Source of the DNA: Phocoena phocoena
Taxonomy: Eukaryota > Chordata > Mammalia > Artiodactyla > Phocoenidae
DNA length: 64,000 bases
Reading direction: 5' to 3'
NCBI RefSeq assembly: GCF_963924675.1
Contig: NC_089222.1
Location: 134,566,281 to 134,630,280 of the forward strand
A program made the translations under genes and the position numbers. Below the pieces are notes generated by a model. The model was not told where the DNA came from, ran no database searches, and was given only the letters and a program-made list of their open reading frames with translations. How positions within the stretch are numbered: the stretch's first letter is position 1; every line of letters begins with the position of its first letter. This document shows positions 10,609 through 22,715 of this stretch, piece after piece.

Positions 10609-11555
10609 TGAATGAAAGAGATAGTAAAAGGGAAAAAGACAGTAGAAGAGAACTGTGGGCTTCTCCGATCTTGAGTCCTGTGATGGGATGGCAGTGGGTA
10701 AGAGGACAATGTCAGACCATCTGCCCTTCCTGTCCCAGCGTCTGTTCTGGGCAGTGGTCCTTCTGAAGATGGGACCAGGCCCCTGTGCGATGCTGAGGCC
10801 AGTATCTTAGGGGAAAGCTTCCCTCCCAGGGGTCTGGATCATGCCCATTCATGAAGCCTTCCTGCAGGGTAAGAGCGTGATCTCAGACAGAGTTCACCGA
10901 GCTGGCCAGGTCTGAACCTTGACCCTTGGGTAAGGAGGGCATCGAGTTACCTGGCAAAGCATAGTTCCCTTTGCAGAACAAGGGCTGAGTTAAGAGTACA
11001 TATGTTAACATGGAGACCGGCAAAGTTTTTCAGGGATGAGCAGCAGAAACGGGCATCTATACGGATTTTCTGAGATGATCTTTTCACCTGTTCCGAAGGT
11101 CAGGTCACCGCTCAAGGCACTGTCATCTGGCAGGTCAGTGGGAGGGAGCTGCTCTTGACAGCGCAAGGGAAAGTGTGTAATGGATCCTCCATGTCTCAGA
11201 AACTCTATCTCTGGAGTAACCGGAGAGGACACACAAGGACTCAGCGCTAAGGAAGGAGGCGTCACTCACATGCTTCGTGTAGGAGGTGGTTAGCGCGCAT
11301 GAGAGTAAAGCACAAACCTGCCTCGTCCTTCTCAATACAGAAACTCCTGTCCGCCATCATCCTGGGAAGCTCAACATGCATCTACGCCACTGGCACTGCC
11401 GCTGTGCGAGCCTTTTTTGGAGCTCCCCAAACTTCAGAGCCTGTTAATGAGTCATAAAAGAAATTTGTCTCATTGAATCATGTCTCATTTTGGACCCAAA
11501 TTAATATGGCTCAGATTGATCCCTACCTTATTCCCCAGACAAGTTCAACCACCAC
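10609..11555. other. Non-genic interval, unique
   Basis: No exon, RNA gene or interspersed repeat recognised. Moderate GC; frames under 90 codons. Confidence 0.5.
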
Positions 11556-11715
11556 AATGTAATAGCTGACATCTACGAAGCTCTTATACATGCCTGGCCC
11601 TGTGCTAGGCGCTTTGCATCATTTAATGCTCTCGGGAATGCTAAGAAGTATAAATGATTGTTATATCCATTTGACAGATGAGGGAACTGAAGTACAGATT
11701 TGTAACCACTGATTA
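11556..11715 (-). mobile_element. MIR SINE, antisense
   Basis: 'ctgtgctaggcgctttgcat', 'atccatttgacagatgaggg' and 'aactgaagtacaga' follow the reversed MIR core and 3' half. Confidence 0.8.
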
Positions 11716-12688
11716 TAAACAAAAGAATGTGCCTCTGGCTCTGAAGAGAATTCAGAAATAGGAGCCCCACCCGCTTTAAGTCCTTTTGCTGGCCGCGTGT
11801 TGAAATAAGCCTATGAAAAGCCTCTCCTGTTTATCACTTTGGAACAGCACCCATTCTGAACTTTAGTTTGCATGCGGCAGGTGTATATACCTGGATTAAG
11901 TGCTCTGAGTCTGCATTTGATGGTGGAATATTGTGATGAGAAAGAGAGAGGCTGCGTGACAACTCATGCCAGGGTCATTCAGCCAATACATCATTCATCT
12001 TTCAGCGTTCATCGGGACCCTGGAGCTCTCAATATTGCAATCTTTTCTTTTCTGTTTTTAGGTGAGAAGATCAGCGGCCACAGTCATAGGTATAAGCAGC
12101 AGACATTTTCCAAGACACTAGAAGCAGAGTCAGAAGGAAGTGGATTCGAGTTATGGCCCTGCATTTACTAGCTGTGTTCATGGAGAGTTGTCACATTTTC
12201 TAGCTTCCCAGCACCCTTTAACACATCTCTTGTTATGATTTGGGACTTTCTTCTCCCTAAGGTAGAAGCAACCTTCACAGCCTTCTTGTTGGTAGGGCTT
12301 AGGCTGGGCTTGTGGGTGCACCTGTGGGAGGCCCCAGTTTGGAGGAAAGCAGCATGAGGAAACAGTTCTCACTGCAGAGAACTCTGTCTCTGGCAAGTGT
12401 GGCGGTGAAGGCATCCGGCTGTGCACTGACAGCCATCCTGGGTCCAGTCCCCCTGTGGCAAGCGCCATGTCTGTGCACAGTGGGCCAGGAGTGAGATCTT
12501 TTTTCTGGGGATGTGGTTGGGTTTCCCAGCTCTGGGGCTGATCTTCTGGCCCTCCTAGAAACTCTGAACTACCTAAGGAACACTTTGAAGAGCAACTTCT
12601 CTCCTTAAGCTCCCCAGAGTGGCTTCTGCTGTTTGCTGCTAAGAGCCCACCGGAATCTCTGTGATCCTACTTTCCTGCCTACCCTTGA
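11716..12688. other. Non-genic interval, unique
   Basis: No convincing coding sequence. Overlapping frames around 12178-12494 run on both strands without recognisable motifs. Confidence 0.5.
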
Positions 12689-12810
12689 TTTCCTCATGTG
12701 CAAAATGGGGATTGAAGTAACACTCATCTTGCAGCATTTTCATTAGGATTTTATGAGAGTTTTAAAGGAAAGATGACTTTGAAAATTGTAAGTAATTGTA
12801 TCAACATCAG
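12689..12810 (+). mobile_element. MIR SINE fragment
   Basis: 'tgatttcctcatgtgcaaaa', 'tggggattgaagtaacactc' and 'attaggattttatgagagtt' match the MIR 3' half. Confidence 0.65.
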
Positions 12811-12837
12811 TTATTTGAATTTAAAAAGAAGCAATAT

Positions 12838-13447
12838 GACACAGCCACTGTGGAAAGCTGTTTGGTGAGTCCTCCAAAAGTTAAACAGAGAATGACCTTA
12901 AGATGCAGAAATTCCACTTCAAAAGAATTGAAAGCAGGGACTTAAATAGATATTTGTACCCCCATGTTCATAGCAGCATCATTCACAATGGCCAAAAGAT
13001 GGAAGCAACCCAAGTGTCCATCAGTGGATGAATGGATGAACAAAACGTGGTCTATCCATACAGTGGAATATTATTCAGCCTTAATAACGGGTGAAATTGT
13101 GCTACATGCTATGACGTGGATGAAACTTGAACACATACTAAGCGAAAGAAGCCAAACACAAAAGGACAAATACTGTAGGATTCCACTTATGTGAGATACC
13201 TAGAATAGACAAATTCATAGACACAGAAAGTAGAATGGTGGTTGCCGGGGGCTGGCAGGGACAGAGGAATGGGACTTACTGTTTAATGGGTACAGTTTCA
13301 GTTTGAGATGATGACAAAATGCTGGAGATGGATGGTGGTGATGATGGTACAATAATGTGAATGTATTTAAAGCTACTGAACTGTATCCTTAAAAATGGTT
13401 ACCACGGTAAATTTTATGTTATGTGTATTTTAGCATAGTAAAAAACG
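12838..13447 (+). mobile_element. L1M remnant (ORF2 end and 3' UTR)
   Basis: The sense frame at 12964-13194 reads '[15 protein letters not shown]' and '[17 protein letters not shown]', the C-terminal end of L1 ORF2. The 3' UTR follows ('ggtggttgccgggggctggc', 'ttaaaaatggttaccacggt'). The element is old; only the end of ORF2 survives and the upstream part is lost. Confidence 0.88.
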
Positions 13448-13835
13448 TCCAGGGGAAGGAGAGAGAGGGGAGAGGGTGAAAGGGAAGAGGAATTATCCCA
13501 GTGACACACTTGATTTTCAGAAACTTTGGTATCAGCCCTTCTTCATTTAGCAGATTGGAAAAAAAAAATCCATGAATTTGGTAATTCTCTGCTACGCAGA
13601 CTGGGAGGAGACAAGGCACTCTTAAATAAGTCTGAGGATGTGACTGCAGTCGGGCAGTACTATTAAAATAGCAAATGTGTATACATATCCTTTGGCCCAG
13701 CAGCTTGTGTAACTTAGCCTGACTAATACTACCCCTGCCTGCTCATACCTGGTCTCTGCTCTCTCCATCCTCAGTGCTACCTCTGCATTTTAGCGGGAAA
13801 GAAATTTCAAAGAGTGGGAATGACCATGTGCACTT
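13448..13835. other. Non-genic interval
   Basis: A purine-rich stretch (aggggaaggagagagagggg, 13450-13490) follows the L1M. Otherwise nothing recognisable. Confidence 0.45.
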
Positions 13836-13977
13836 GGACCCCCATATCCGCGAGTTCTGCATCCATGGAAGTGGGATCTGTGGATGCAGGGTGAGAGGTG
13901 CTTGAGCATCTGTGGATTTGGGCATCTGCTAGAGGTCCTGGGACAAATGCCCCACAGATACTGAGGGATGACTGCAG
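13836..13977 (+). mobile_element. Tigger-like DNA transposon, internally deleted
   Basis: Left end 'cccccatatccgcgagttct', then 'gcatctgtggatttgggcat', then right end 'acagatactgagggatgact'. This is a shortened copy of the family seen at 28890. The two ends face each other as imperfect inverted repeats and the middle is gone. Confidence 0.65.
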
Positions 13978-15194
13978 TATGAATGAAATGAAATGAATGA
14001 AATGAAAGTTGACATTTCTTCTTCTGGAATAGCTGAATGAGAGGAGATGTTTGTTTAGAAAAGTTTTCACAAATCCTTCGTCAGGAAGATTTTCAGGAAA
14101 GGTGATGGTGAACCTTGTTAAGGTGACTTTTTACACACCAATTAAATGTCTTGATTCAAGGACTTCAGGGCATGAAGGGGGCTGGCAGCTGCCTTGGGTG
14201 TTCTGATCTGAGCCGCGCATCAGCACCTAATAGCCTCTTTGCTACATATGGATACAAATGACCAAACTCGGGCTTTTTCACCCCCCTCTCGCCTAGATTT
14301 TCTTTCCCTAAGGAGATATGAAAATGTCACCGGTTGCTGCCTCTACATCCTATAAGTTTATGTCTCTATTTTATGTTTCAGAGGGAGAAGAAGCTCACAG
14401 TCAGAGAGAAAAGTAATTTTTCTTGTTGCTAATAAGCTAGGTATGTGCAAAAGGTTAGTTTCTGAATTCATTTCAAAGATTCTCTGATTCAAAGTAAGAG
14501 ATTTGGTAAACTCTAAAGGATAATTGTGAGAAAGGAGAAATTAAAGGGAGTTTGAAGTCTTCTACGTATTTCTAGTTTAAAAACAGTTCGGTCTCTGCAT
14601 CATTAAAACTAAACTTTCACCTGCTGCAAATTTCCTTCTTTGTTCCAAAAGCTATTGTTTATTTGAACAGAGAGGAAAGGAAGCTGGCGGAGGCCTTTTA
14701 CACAGTGCAAATGAGAGCAAAAATCAGCCGGACCACAAATGTTAATGAGAGAATGGCTGCTGATCAAGAGGGTGGATTGGGACACAGAAACTTTTTCTTG
14801 AATCTTAGAAGTTTTTCAGTTGGTGATTGCGGGTCACAGTAAAATGAATTACTTTTCGAAAGTAAATATTAAGTGATTCAAGATATTTGAAATTATTATG
14901 ACCACACTTTGTAGCTCTTGTGTTATGACTTACACCTCACATTTAAGCAATCAACCTACACTCAGAATTTTTAGATCTTATGTATTACTGCACATATATT
15001 TTAGAAATATATACATAAATATATAGTGTTTAAGTCAGTGCATATAAAAATACATTTCTTTCAAAAGACAGCTGAATACTATAGTTTCTTCCCCTATGGA
15101 CTCACCAAAGTATGCTTTTTAATCCTCTTTTTATGGATTTAACATTTCATATATCAATCTCTCAAATGTTTTTTCCATCCAATAATGTCTCGTT
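13978..15194. other. Non-genic interval, repeat-poor
   Basis: It opens with an (AATG)n stretch (13979-14008). The rest, especially 14360-15060, is AT-rich unique sequence with no recognisable repeat; possible but unproven regulatory sequence. Confidence 0.45.
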
Positions 15195-15315
15195 TTACCT
15201 TCAGAACAACTCTGTAGGTCAGGGATTATTATCCCTATTTTATAGATGAGGAAACTGAGGCTCAGAGAATGACACTGACTCACTGCTGGGACACAAGTTC
15301 AAAACAGGCAGACAC
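15195..15315 (-). mobile_element. MIR SINE, antisense
   Basis: 'ccctattttatagatgagga', 'aactgaggctcagagaatga' and 'gctgggacacaagttcaaaa' are reversed MIR core sequence. Confidence 0.8.
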
Positions 15316-15884
15316 ATGGGAAGATGAAGAGTCTCTGAGGAGGGCAAATAAATGAAAATGAACAGGTGAATTCTTGTGAATACTGTGAACTAATTTTAAA
15401 AGATGAGAAATGTCTCTCTCCCACTGGAATGGGAAAGCAATATCAGTGCAAGACACTGACATGCAGAAAGGCATTTAATCTAGGGAATTATGCTTACATA
15501 AGTGTTAGAAGGTCCGGAGCAGCAGAGGCAGAAGGCATTCGCTGGGCTTTGAGGTCACATCACAACTGTGTCCAAGGAGGAGGAACTCTCCATCATCATC
15601 ATCAGAACACCCTGGTTGGCAAAGCCAGGTGCCAGAGGGGAGCAGGAAATCTGGCTGGTGTGATGCTAGCGTCTGTTGGAGCCTACCCATCAGACACCTC
15701 TCTCACTGGAAGAACGGCTCTGCCTTACCACTGACTTCCAAATGGTGCACAAGTGCATCTGATTGGCAGAGCCTAAATTGTGTCCAGAACCCTTGTGGGA
15801 GAGAGTCTGGGGGATGGAGTTTAAGGCTTCAAATTTCTGAATACAGGAGGGAACAGAAAAAGGGGATAGGAGTCAGGGTAGTCT
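15316..15884. other. Non-genic interval, unique
   Basis: Overlapping frames occur on both strands (15366-15886), none with a recognised motif. A small CATCAT tract is at 15590-15603. Confidence 0.45.
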
Positions 15885-16290
15885 GAACTATGGTAACAAA
15901 TAGACTCCACACATTCAGCATCTTTAAGAGTAAAAAGTTTATTACTCAGTTAATAGTCCAAGGCAGGGGTCAGGGCAATGGCAACCCTGCTCCATGCAGT
16001 CATTCAGGGACTCAGGTTGTTGATGGCTTTGCTATTTTCAACATGGGGCTTCCAAGGCTGTCCTGGGTGTTCATCCTCTCAGTCAGGTAGAAGAGGGACA
16101 GGGCACGGAGGAACATGTATGAGAAGCTTTTGTGGGTGGTCCTGAAAGTGGCAGCATCATTTCCGTCTGTATCCCATTATAAAGAATGTGGTCTTGTGCC
16201 ACATTTACCCGCAAGAGAGGCTGGAAAACATCCATTTGTAGCTGGACAAATATATGTCTGGTGCCTCCACTAAAATGGAACAATAAAAAT
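15885..16290. mobile_element. Ancient interspersed repeat, probably LTR-class
   Basis: 'aaaaagtttattactcagtt', 'gcagtcattcagggactcag', 'ttgtgggtggtcctgaaagt' and 'gcaagagaggctggaaaaca' follow the order of an old mammalian repeat I remember but cannot name. Orientation is not assigned. Confidence 0.45.
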
Positions 16291-16530
16291 ACGGATTTAA
16301 GACAGCCGGCAGTCTCTTATAATGGATGGAAAGAGTACCAGCATCCAATAGATGATATCCAGCACAGGGAAAGAGAGTCTCTCTTGCCAATCTTCATTTC
16401 TATAATTTGCAGGTATAATTTGGAGTGAAGTTAGCCCAGAAAATCTACATATCTCATTATAAGGGGAACTGTGCGTTTTCTCTCTTGTTCCTCACAAAGT
16501 TAAAATGCACTTTCTGTAATTGAGAATTAA

Positions 16531-16611
16531 TATTGGTTGGCCAAAAAGTTCGTTTGGATTTTTCATAAGAGGGTATGGAAAATCCGAACGAACTTTTTGG
16601 CCAACCCAATA
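16531..16611. mobile_element. Mariner-type palindromic MITE
   Basis: An 81-bp unit is almost a perfect palindrome. The left arm 'tattggttggccaaaaagtt' and right arm 'aactttttggccaacccaat' are reverse complements apart from one indel, and the inner arms differ by one base (gtttgg versus tccgaac). It starts and ends at TA, as expected for mariner target-site use. This is the type of bovine/cetartiodactyl mariner-derived MITE known to seed hairpin microRNA families in ruminants. Confidence 0.9.
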
Positions 16612-16999
16612 CATTCTACTCAAGCTGTGTTTCCACTTATGGTCAGTTGTGATAATACTGCAATTAATTTCTCTTGTTGGAATAAAAATCCCCTGTGCTG
16701 ATCTATGCTGTTATATGTTTTGGTTTGTAAATTCCCTACTGGACTATTTCTCTTCACCCTTCACACACCCTCCAACACAGACACAGACACACTTTATTTT
16801 GTTTTGCCTGCAATTAGAGGTGCTGCCATCAGGTGGTATAGTACACTACTCAGGCAGATGTTCTGAACTGAGAGCACAGGGTCTTAGAAATAAAACATGG
16901 ATTTTAAACTGATTTTTAGAAAATAAATAAGAAATAAGAAAAAAGAAATTCCTTAACAAAATAGTCATCCTTAAAGAGTATTATTCAGCCCTATACTTT
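16612..16999. other. Non-genic interval
   Basis: No gene. A short (ACACAG)n-like stretch lies at 16772-16794. Confidence 0.45.
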
Positions 17000-17460
17000 A
17001 AAACCTATCCTCCTCAGATATATACATACACACCCTGGAAGTCAGATTAAACTTACTAAAGCACAGGTCAGATCTCCTGGGACTCTGTTAAATTCATGAT
17101 CCCCTCTCTAGTTTAATCCCCAATTATTCCTATTCACTTAACTGTGTCCTCTGTTCAAACTCCACAGCTTTCAGTTTCCTAAATCCTAGCCTTTGCTCAA
17201 GACATAACTCCTGCCTGAGAATCCTTCCCTATTCTCATTTTCCAAGGACCAGTTCAAATATTACCTCCTCCACGATGCTTCCCACCACACCATGGTATAA
17301 GGGAGCTCCATTTCTCTAGCCTTTTACCTCTCTCAGGTACGAAGACCATTACTCTCCCCGTTGTGGTCAAGTTATTTGTCAAAGTCTGATATTTTCCATT
17401 AGACTATAAGTTCCCTGAGGCAAGAGCCATATCTTACTTATCTTCAGGCTGCCAGACAAC
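17000..17460 (+). mobile_element. L2 LINE 3' part
   Basis: Sense L2: 'ccagttcaaatattacctcc', 'tccacgatgcttcccaccac', 'ttagactataagttccctga' and 'ggcaagagccatatcttact' occur in consensus order. Confidence 0.8.
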
Positions 17461-17583
17461 CCATTTCCGCTTTCTATTTTTCTAACAATTAAAATCAGAG
17501 TTGTTAACAAATGAATAAAAGGGTAAATCAAAACAAGCTTAAGGTACAAAATTTGATATCTTTACCTTTGAGACTCAATTCTT

Positions 17584-17734
17584 TTTCCCCCCATAGTTTT
17601 TTAATTAATTTATTTATTTATTGGCTGTACCCCGCGGCATGGGAACCTCGTTAGTTCCCCAACGAGGGATCGAACCCATGCCCTCTGTATTGGAAGTGCA
17701 AAGTCTTAACCACTGGACTGTCAGGGAAGTTCAG
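17584..17734 (-). mobile_element. CHR-2-type SINE, antisense, short
   Basis: 'aatttatttatttattggct', 'gggatcgaacccatgccctc', 'ttaaccactggactgtcagg', 'gaagttc'. Read in reverse it starts with the tRNA-like head and B box (gggttcgatcc). A perfect 12-bp target-site duplication, gactcaattctt, lies at 17572-17583 and 17735-17746. Confidence 0.93.
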
Positions 17735-17879
17735 GACTCAATTCTTATCAGCCATCAGCCATGACTCAGTCTAACCCTTATCCCTAGAATTAGTTTGCAG
17801 TGATTCTGATTGCTGCTATCAGCAACTGTCTTTGGTTAGAGAAATCTTGGTGATCTTTAATTTTTGGCTTACCTTATTT

Positions 17880-18640
17880 CTACATCTTTTTTCCTTTTTT
17901 GTGGTAAACTACGCATGACAAAAAGCACCATTTTAACCATTTTTAAATGTACAGTTCAATGACATTAAATACATTCACACTGTCGTGAAAGTATCACCAC
18001 CATCCATCTCCTAAACTAAAAACTCTGTACCCATCAAACACTAATTCTCCATTCCCATCTACCCCCAAACTCTGTTAACCTCTCTTCTACTTTCTGTCTC
18101 TATGAATTTGATTATTTTAGATCCCTAATATAAAGGTAATGATACAGTATTTGTCCTTTTGGGTCTGATTTATTTCATTTAACAAGGTTTTCAAGGTTCA
18201 TCCATGTTGTAGCATATGTCAGAATTTCCTCCTTTTTAAGGCTGCATAATATCCCATTTATGCAATATCTATCTATATGTATGTATGTGTACATATATAT
18301 ACTATCCATTCATCCGTTGATAGACACTTGGGTTGCTTCCATCTTTTGGTTATTGTGAATAATGCTGCTGTGAACATTGGTGAATAAATATCTGTTCAAG
18401 TTCCTGTTTTCAGTTTTTTTAGGGTATATACCTAGAAGTGCAATTGCTGGATCATATGGTGATTCTTCCTTTAATTTTTTGAGGACCCACCCTACTTTTT
18501 TCCACAGCAGCTTCACCATTTTACATTCCTACTAGCAAGGCAGAAGGCTTCCAATTTCTCCACATTCTTGCTACTACTGGTCATTTTCTGGTTTTTGACA
18601 ATAGCCATCCTAATGGGTATAAGGCTATATATTATTGTGG
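17880..18640 (-). mobile_element. L1M remnant, antisense
   Basis: Reversed 3' UTR ('gtacagttcaatgacattaa', 'gtatcaccaccatccatctc') passes into ORF2. The minus frame at 18310-18519 reads 'ESPYDPAIALLGIYPKK', the conserved L1 ORF2 C-terminal segment. The ORF is truncated and decayed. Confidence 0.9.
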
Positions 18641-18789
18641 TTATTTTATATTTTAAATAATGAAAACACACTAATTTAGCTTTTTGAAAAATTAAAGAGA
18701 GAAATGTTCCTATTGCTCTCTCATCACCAGTTAATTGGCAGGCAAACTCTTCTCAGGGTTTGTGGAAGCTTCTGTAGCTTCATGCTGAG

Positions 18790-18856
18790 CAAGCTATACC
18801 GTACCAAACTATACTATACTATATTGTACTGTACTATACTATGCTAACTATATTAT
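18790..18856. repeat. (TATAC/TACTA)n pentanucleotide repeat
   Basis: Degenerate ACTAT units: 'aaactatactatactatatt', 'gtactgtactatactatgct'. Confidence 0.85.
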
Positions 18857-18979
18857 AGCTTGCACCTAACTCATCACACACTCATTCTCGCTCTTCTGTG
18901 AAATGAGATGATGTGATTAATGGCGAGAGTTTCACCTCAAATTGTTTGATCAGTCAAGGGGCATGAAAGTGTGAGCAGG

Positions 18980-19309
18980 GGGACTTCCCTGGTGGTGCAA
19001 TGGTTAAGAATCCGCCTGCCAATGCAGGGGACACGGGTTTGAGCCCTGGTCCAAGAAGATCCCACATGCCATGGAGCAACTAAGCCCATGCGCCACAACT
19101 ACTCAGCCTGAGCTCTAGAGCCTGCGAGCCACAACTACTGAGCCTGCGCACCTAGAGCCTGTGCCTCAGCGAGAGAAGCCACGGCAATGAGACGTCCGCG
19201 CACCGCAATGAAGAGTAGCCCCCCACTCACCGCAACTAGAGAAAGCCCACATGCAGCAACAAAGAGACTCAACACAGCCAAAAATAAATAAATAAATTTA
19301 TTTTTAAAA
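18980..19309 (+). mobile_element. CHR-2-type SINE, full length
   Basis: A roughly 330-bp tRNA-Glu-derived SINE: 'gacttccctggtggtgcaat', 'gggtttgagccctggtccaa', then internally repeated 'ccacaactactgagcctg' and 'agcctgagc' modules, 'gcaccgcaatgaagagtagc', and an A-rich tail with aaataaat units. A perfect 14-bp target-site duplication, aaagtgtgagcagg, lies at 18966-18979 and 19310-19323. It is longer than CHR-1 because the middle is expanded by related modules. Confidence 0.95.
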
Positions 19310-19502
19310 AAAGTGTGAGCAGGAAGTGCTTTAAGACAGCCTCTCCAGGGACCCGTGTGGGCTATGATAACCAATAATGGTTGCACTGTGTTTGAGAATG
19401 TGACTGAGGGGCTGTGCTTGTGTGTTTCTTTTTTTTTTAACAGCTTTATTGATGCATAATTCACATACTGTATAATTCACCCATTTAAAGTGTATAATAC
19501 AA

Positions 19503-20649
19503 ATGAGACCTAATGAAACTTAAAAGCTTTTGCACAGCAAAGAAACCATAAACAAGACAAAAAGACAGCCCTCAGAATAGGAGAAAATATTTGCAAATGA
19601 AGCAACTGACAAAGGATTAATCTCCAAAATTTACAAGCAGCTCAATATCAAAAAAACAAACAACCCAATCCAAAAATGGGCAAAAGACCTAAACAGACAT
19701 TTCTTCAAAGAAGATATACAGACTGCCAACAAACACATGAAAGAATGCTCAACATCACTAATCATTAGAGAAATGCAAATCAAAACTACAATGAGATATC
19801 ATCTCACACCAGTCAGAATGGCCATCATCAAAAAATCTAGAAACAATAAATGCTGGAGAGGGTGTGGAGAAAAGGGAACCCTCTTACACTGTTGGTGGGA
19901 ATGTAAATTGATACAGCCACTGTGGAGAACAGTATGGAGGTTCCTTAAAAAACTACAAATGGAACTACCATATGACCCAGCAATCCCACTACTGGGCATA
20001 TACCCTGAGAAAACCATAATTCAAAAAGAGTCATGTACCAAAATGTTCATTGCAGCTCTATTTACAATAACCAGGACATGGAAGCAACCTAAGTGTTTCA
20101 TCATCAGATGAATGGATAAAGAAGATGTGGCACATATATACAATGGAATATTACTCAGACATAAAAAGAAACGAAATTGAGATATTTGTAGTGAGGTGGA
20201 TGGACCTAGAGTCTGTCATACAGAGTGAAGGAAGTCAGAAAGAGAAAAACAAATACTGTATGCTAACACATATATATGGAATCTAAAAAAAAAATGGTTC
20301 TGAAAAACCTAGGGGCAGGATAGGAATAAAGATGCAGACGTAGAGAATGGACTTGAGGACACGGGGAGGGGGAAGGGTAAGCTGGGACGAAGTGAGAGAG
20401 TGGCATGGACATATATACACTACCAAATGTAAAATAGCTAGCTAGCGGGAAGTAGCCACATAGCACAGGGAGATCAGCTTGGTGTTCTGTGACCACCTAG
20501 AGGGGTGGGATAGGGAGGGTAAGAGGGAGATGCAAGAGGGAGGAGATATGGGAACATATGTATACGTATAGCTGATTCAGTTTGTTATACAGCAGAAACT
20601 AACACACCATTGTAAAGCAATTATACTCCAATAAAGATGTTAAAAAAAT
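19503..20649 (+). mobile_element. 5'-truncated L1 with perfect target-site duplication
   Basis: About 1.15 kb of cetartiodactyl L1: the end of ORF2, the full 3' UTR ('gattcagtttgttatacagc', 'cattgtaaagcaattatact', 'ccaataaagatg') and a short A tail. A perfect 17-bp target-site duplication, taaagtgtataatacaa, occurs at 19486-19502 and 20650-20666. It is the youngest-looking L1 here, by identity to the remembered family and by intact duplications. Confidence 0.95.
19737..20111 (+). pseudogene. L1 ORF2 C-terminal fragment
   Basis: The 124-codon frame contains the conserved L1 ORF2 C-terminal cysteine segment ('[18 protein letters not shown]') and '[16 protein letters not shown]'. The endonuclease and reverse-transcriptase domains are absent because of 5' truncation. 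The frame stops early, just after '[10 protein letters not shown]'; the family normally continues about 60 residues and those codons lie in another frame downstream. It is non-functional. Confidence 0.93.
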
Positions 20650-21137
20650 AAAGTGTATAATACAATGGTTTTTGTATATTACATTATTAATTAAAAAATT
20701 ATCTATCTCATAAAATTTGTCATTTTAACCATTCTTAGGGTGTACAATTCAGTGACACTGATTACATTCATAGTGTGCAACCATCACCACTATCTAGTTC
20801 CAAATTTTTTTCATCATACTAAACAGAAACTCTGTCATCATTAACCAGTAACTGCCTATGACCCCTCCTTCCAGCCCCTGGTAAACTTGAATCTACCTTC
20901 TGTCCCTAGGAACTTGCCTATTCTAGACATATATAAGCAAAATCATACAGTCATACAATATTTGTCCTTTTATTTCTCGCTTATTTCACTTGGCATAATG
21001 TTTTCAAGTCTCTTCCATGTTGTGGCGTGTATCAGAACTCCATTCCTTTCAATGTCTGGATAACATCCCATTGTATGGATATGCCGTCTTTTGTTTATCC
21101 ATTTCACCTGTTGATGGACACTTGGGTTGTTTCCCCA

Positions 21138-22715
21138 TGATTACCTTTTGATCTGACCTGCACTGTCCTCAGTCCCAATGCCCCTCCTTCTGCAAAGCTG
21201 CTCAGCCAGAAGTTTGGGCAACACTTGGCCACACCAACTTGTCTAAGGCTGTCCTGGCCTCCATTCAGATGGGGCACACTGTCCAGCACAGCTGCATGGA
21301 TAACCCAATTGTTATTGTTTTGAGAGATCATCTTTCTTGCCATGGGGCACCCACTGTAAATCCACACGTGCTGTATCCTTTTGACAGACACCATCATTTT
21401 AAATTTGGAGGTGTGCCGGTTATTCTTGTCTTCCAGTTCCAAACTCACCCTTTTAAACTCTTCTCTATGCTGTTCGATCGGGACTGGGGCTTTGCAAACC
21501 ACATTTCTACTTTCCCTGCTGGCTCCATGTTAAGTTTTGCCAATGAGGTGAACTGGAGAGAAACTAAAGGGATGGAGTGCATAAAAGGGACTTGCTCCTT
21601 CCCGTTTGCTTCCTGTCCCTCAGGACACCACCCAAGATGCTTCTTCACCCCAGCAGCAGAAGTTCCTTCCCACAGAAGGTGTAGCATCCAGTGTTCAGTT
21701 TTCTGAACCGCTACAGAATCAGCTTCATTCCACACCCCCGTCTCCCCGCTTCAGAACCAGCACCAGTTGGCTAGAGCTCCCTCCTCCAAGGTCTGCATTC
21801 CAGCCCCACAGTTTCCCCCTCACAAGCCCAGAGGCACCAGCACCAGCAGACCGGGGCCCTTTCTTCTGAGATCTGAGTTTTTCTCCTCAGGGTCCCTCAA
21901 TTCTACGTTTTAAAAATACATCTTCCCTTTGTTCCCACCAGCCTTAGGGGTGGAGCTGCTTCTTATAGCTGCTATCTCCATCTCTCTGAATTTTCAATGA
22001 CTTTTTAAACAATCTTATTCCTAATTAACAGCTATTTGTATTAAATTCCCGTTTCAAATTCTGGATATGAGATGGCTTCTCACCCAGCCTCTCTCAACCC
22101 ACACACACAGCATGGACACCACACACACACACTGCATGACTGTAATGGAGTTAGGGTACCATCTTTCCAGTCAAGACAGTGAATATCCTGGGGTGAGCTC
22201 TGGAGTAGGGCCAGACCCCGTGGATCTGGGGATGTAGGAGTTCCTCCAGATCAGGAAGCTTTTCTCTCCCTCCTGAGAATGTAATATTGAGGGGTCGAGT
22301 AGCCATGGTCCAGGTGAGGCAGTCCAGGTGATGGAGGAAAAGAGGCTTCTGCTGCATTCATCAGACATTCACCTCATACTTCTTCTGTGATGCCCACAAG
22401 TAAAGATTGGCTTAAACATACCATACCTGAATCATAATCCATACCTGAATCAAGTGTTAAAAGGGAGCAGTGATTCCCTCCCCTAGGGGTGAGTGGCAGT
22501 GCTAATTCATAAGAACTCTTCACTGGGGAATGTGAGTTCCCCCAAGACTGACCTGATGACAGACTTGGGGCTTAAGACAAGAATTATCGATAGATGCTAA
22601 GATTATTGGATGAAAGTTTGAAAAGAAACAAAGTATTCCATAGTCTAAAAGTATTTCCCTACAGATCGTTTATTAATTACAATGGGAATCAGAGTAATTA
22701 CAGTGGAGAAACATG
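21138..22715. other. Non-genic interval
   Basis: Minus (21104-21502) and plus (21239-21706) frames overlap without recognised domains. The stretch at 21440-21860, with several 'ccagcacc'/'ttccagccc' modules, may be an old repeat but cannot be named. A small (CA)n lies at 22102-22130. Confidence 0.45.

Larger units (their letters stand above)
19431..21137 (-). mobile_element. L1M remnant, antisense, split by a younger L1
   Basis: The left piece (19431-19502: 'cagctttattgatgcataat', 'cacccatttaaagtgtataa') joins directly to the right piece (20650 on: 'aatggtttttgtatattaca', 'tgtgcaaccatcaccactat', 'cctattctagacatatataa', 'gttgatggacacttgggttg'). The younger L1 at 19503-20649 interrupts it. Confidence 0.9.

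Noticed and set aside
21104..21706. Opposed 132- and 155-codon frames, considered as a processed pseudogene
   Set aside because: No protein family recognised in either frame, and no poly(A) tail or flanking duplication seen.
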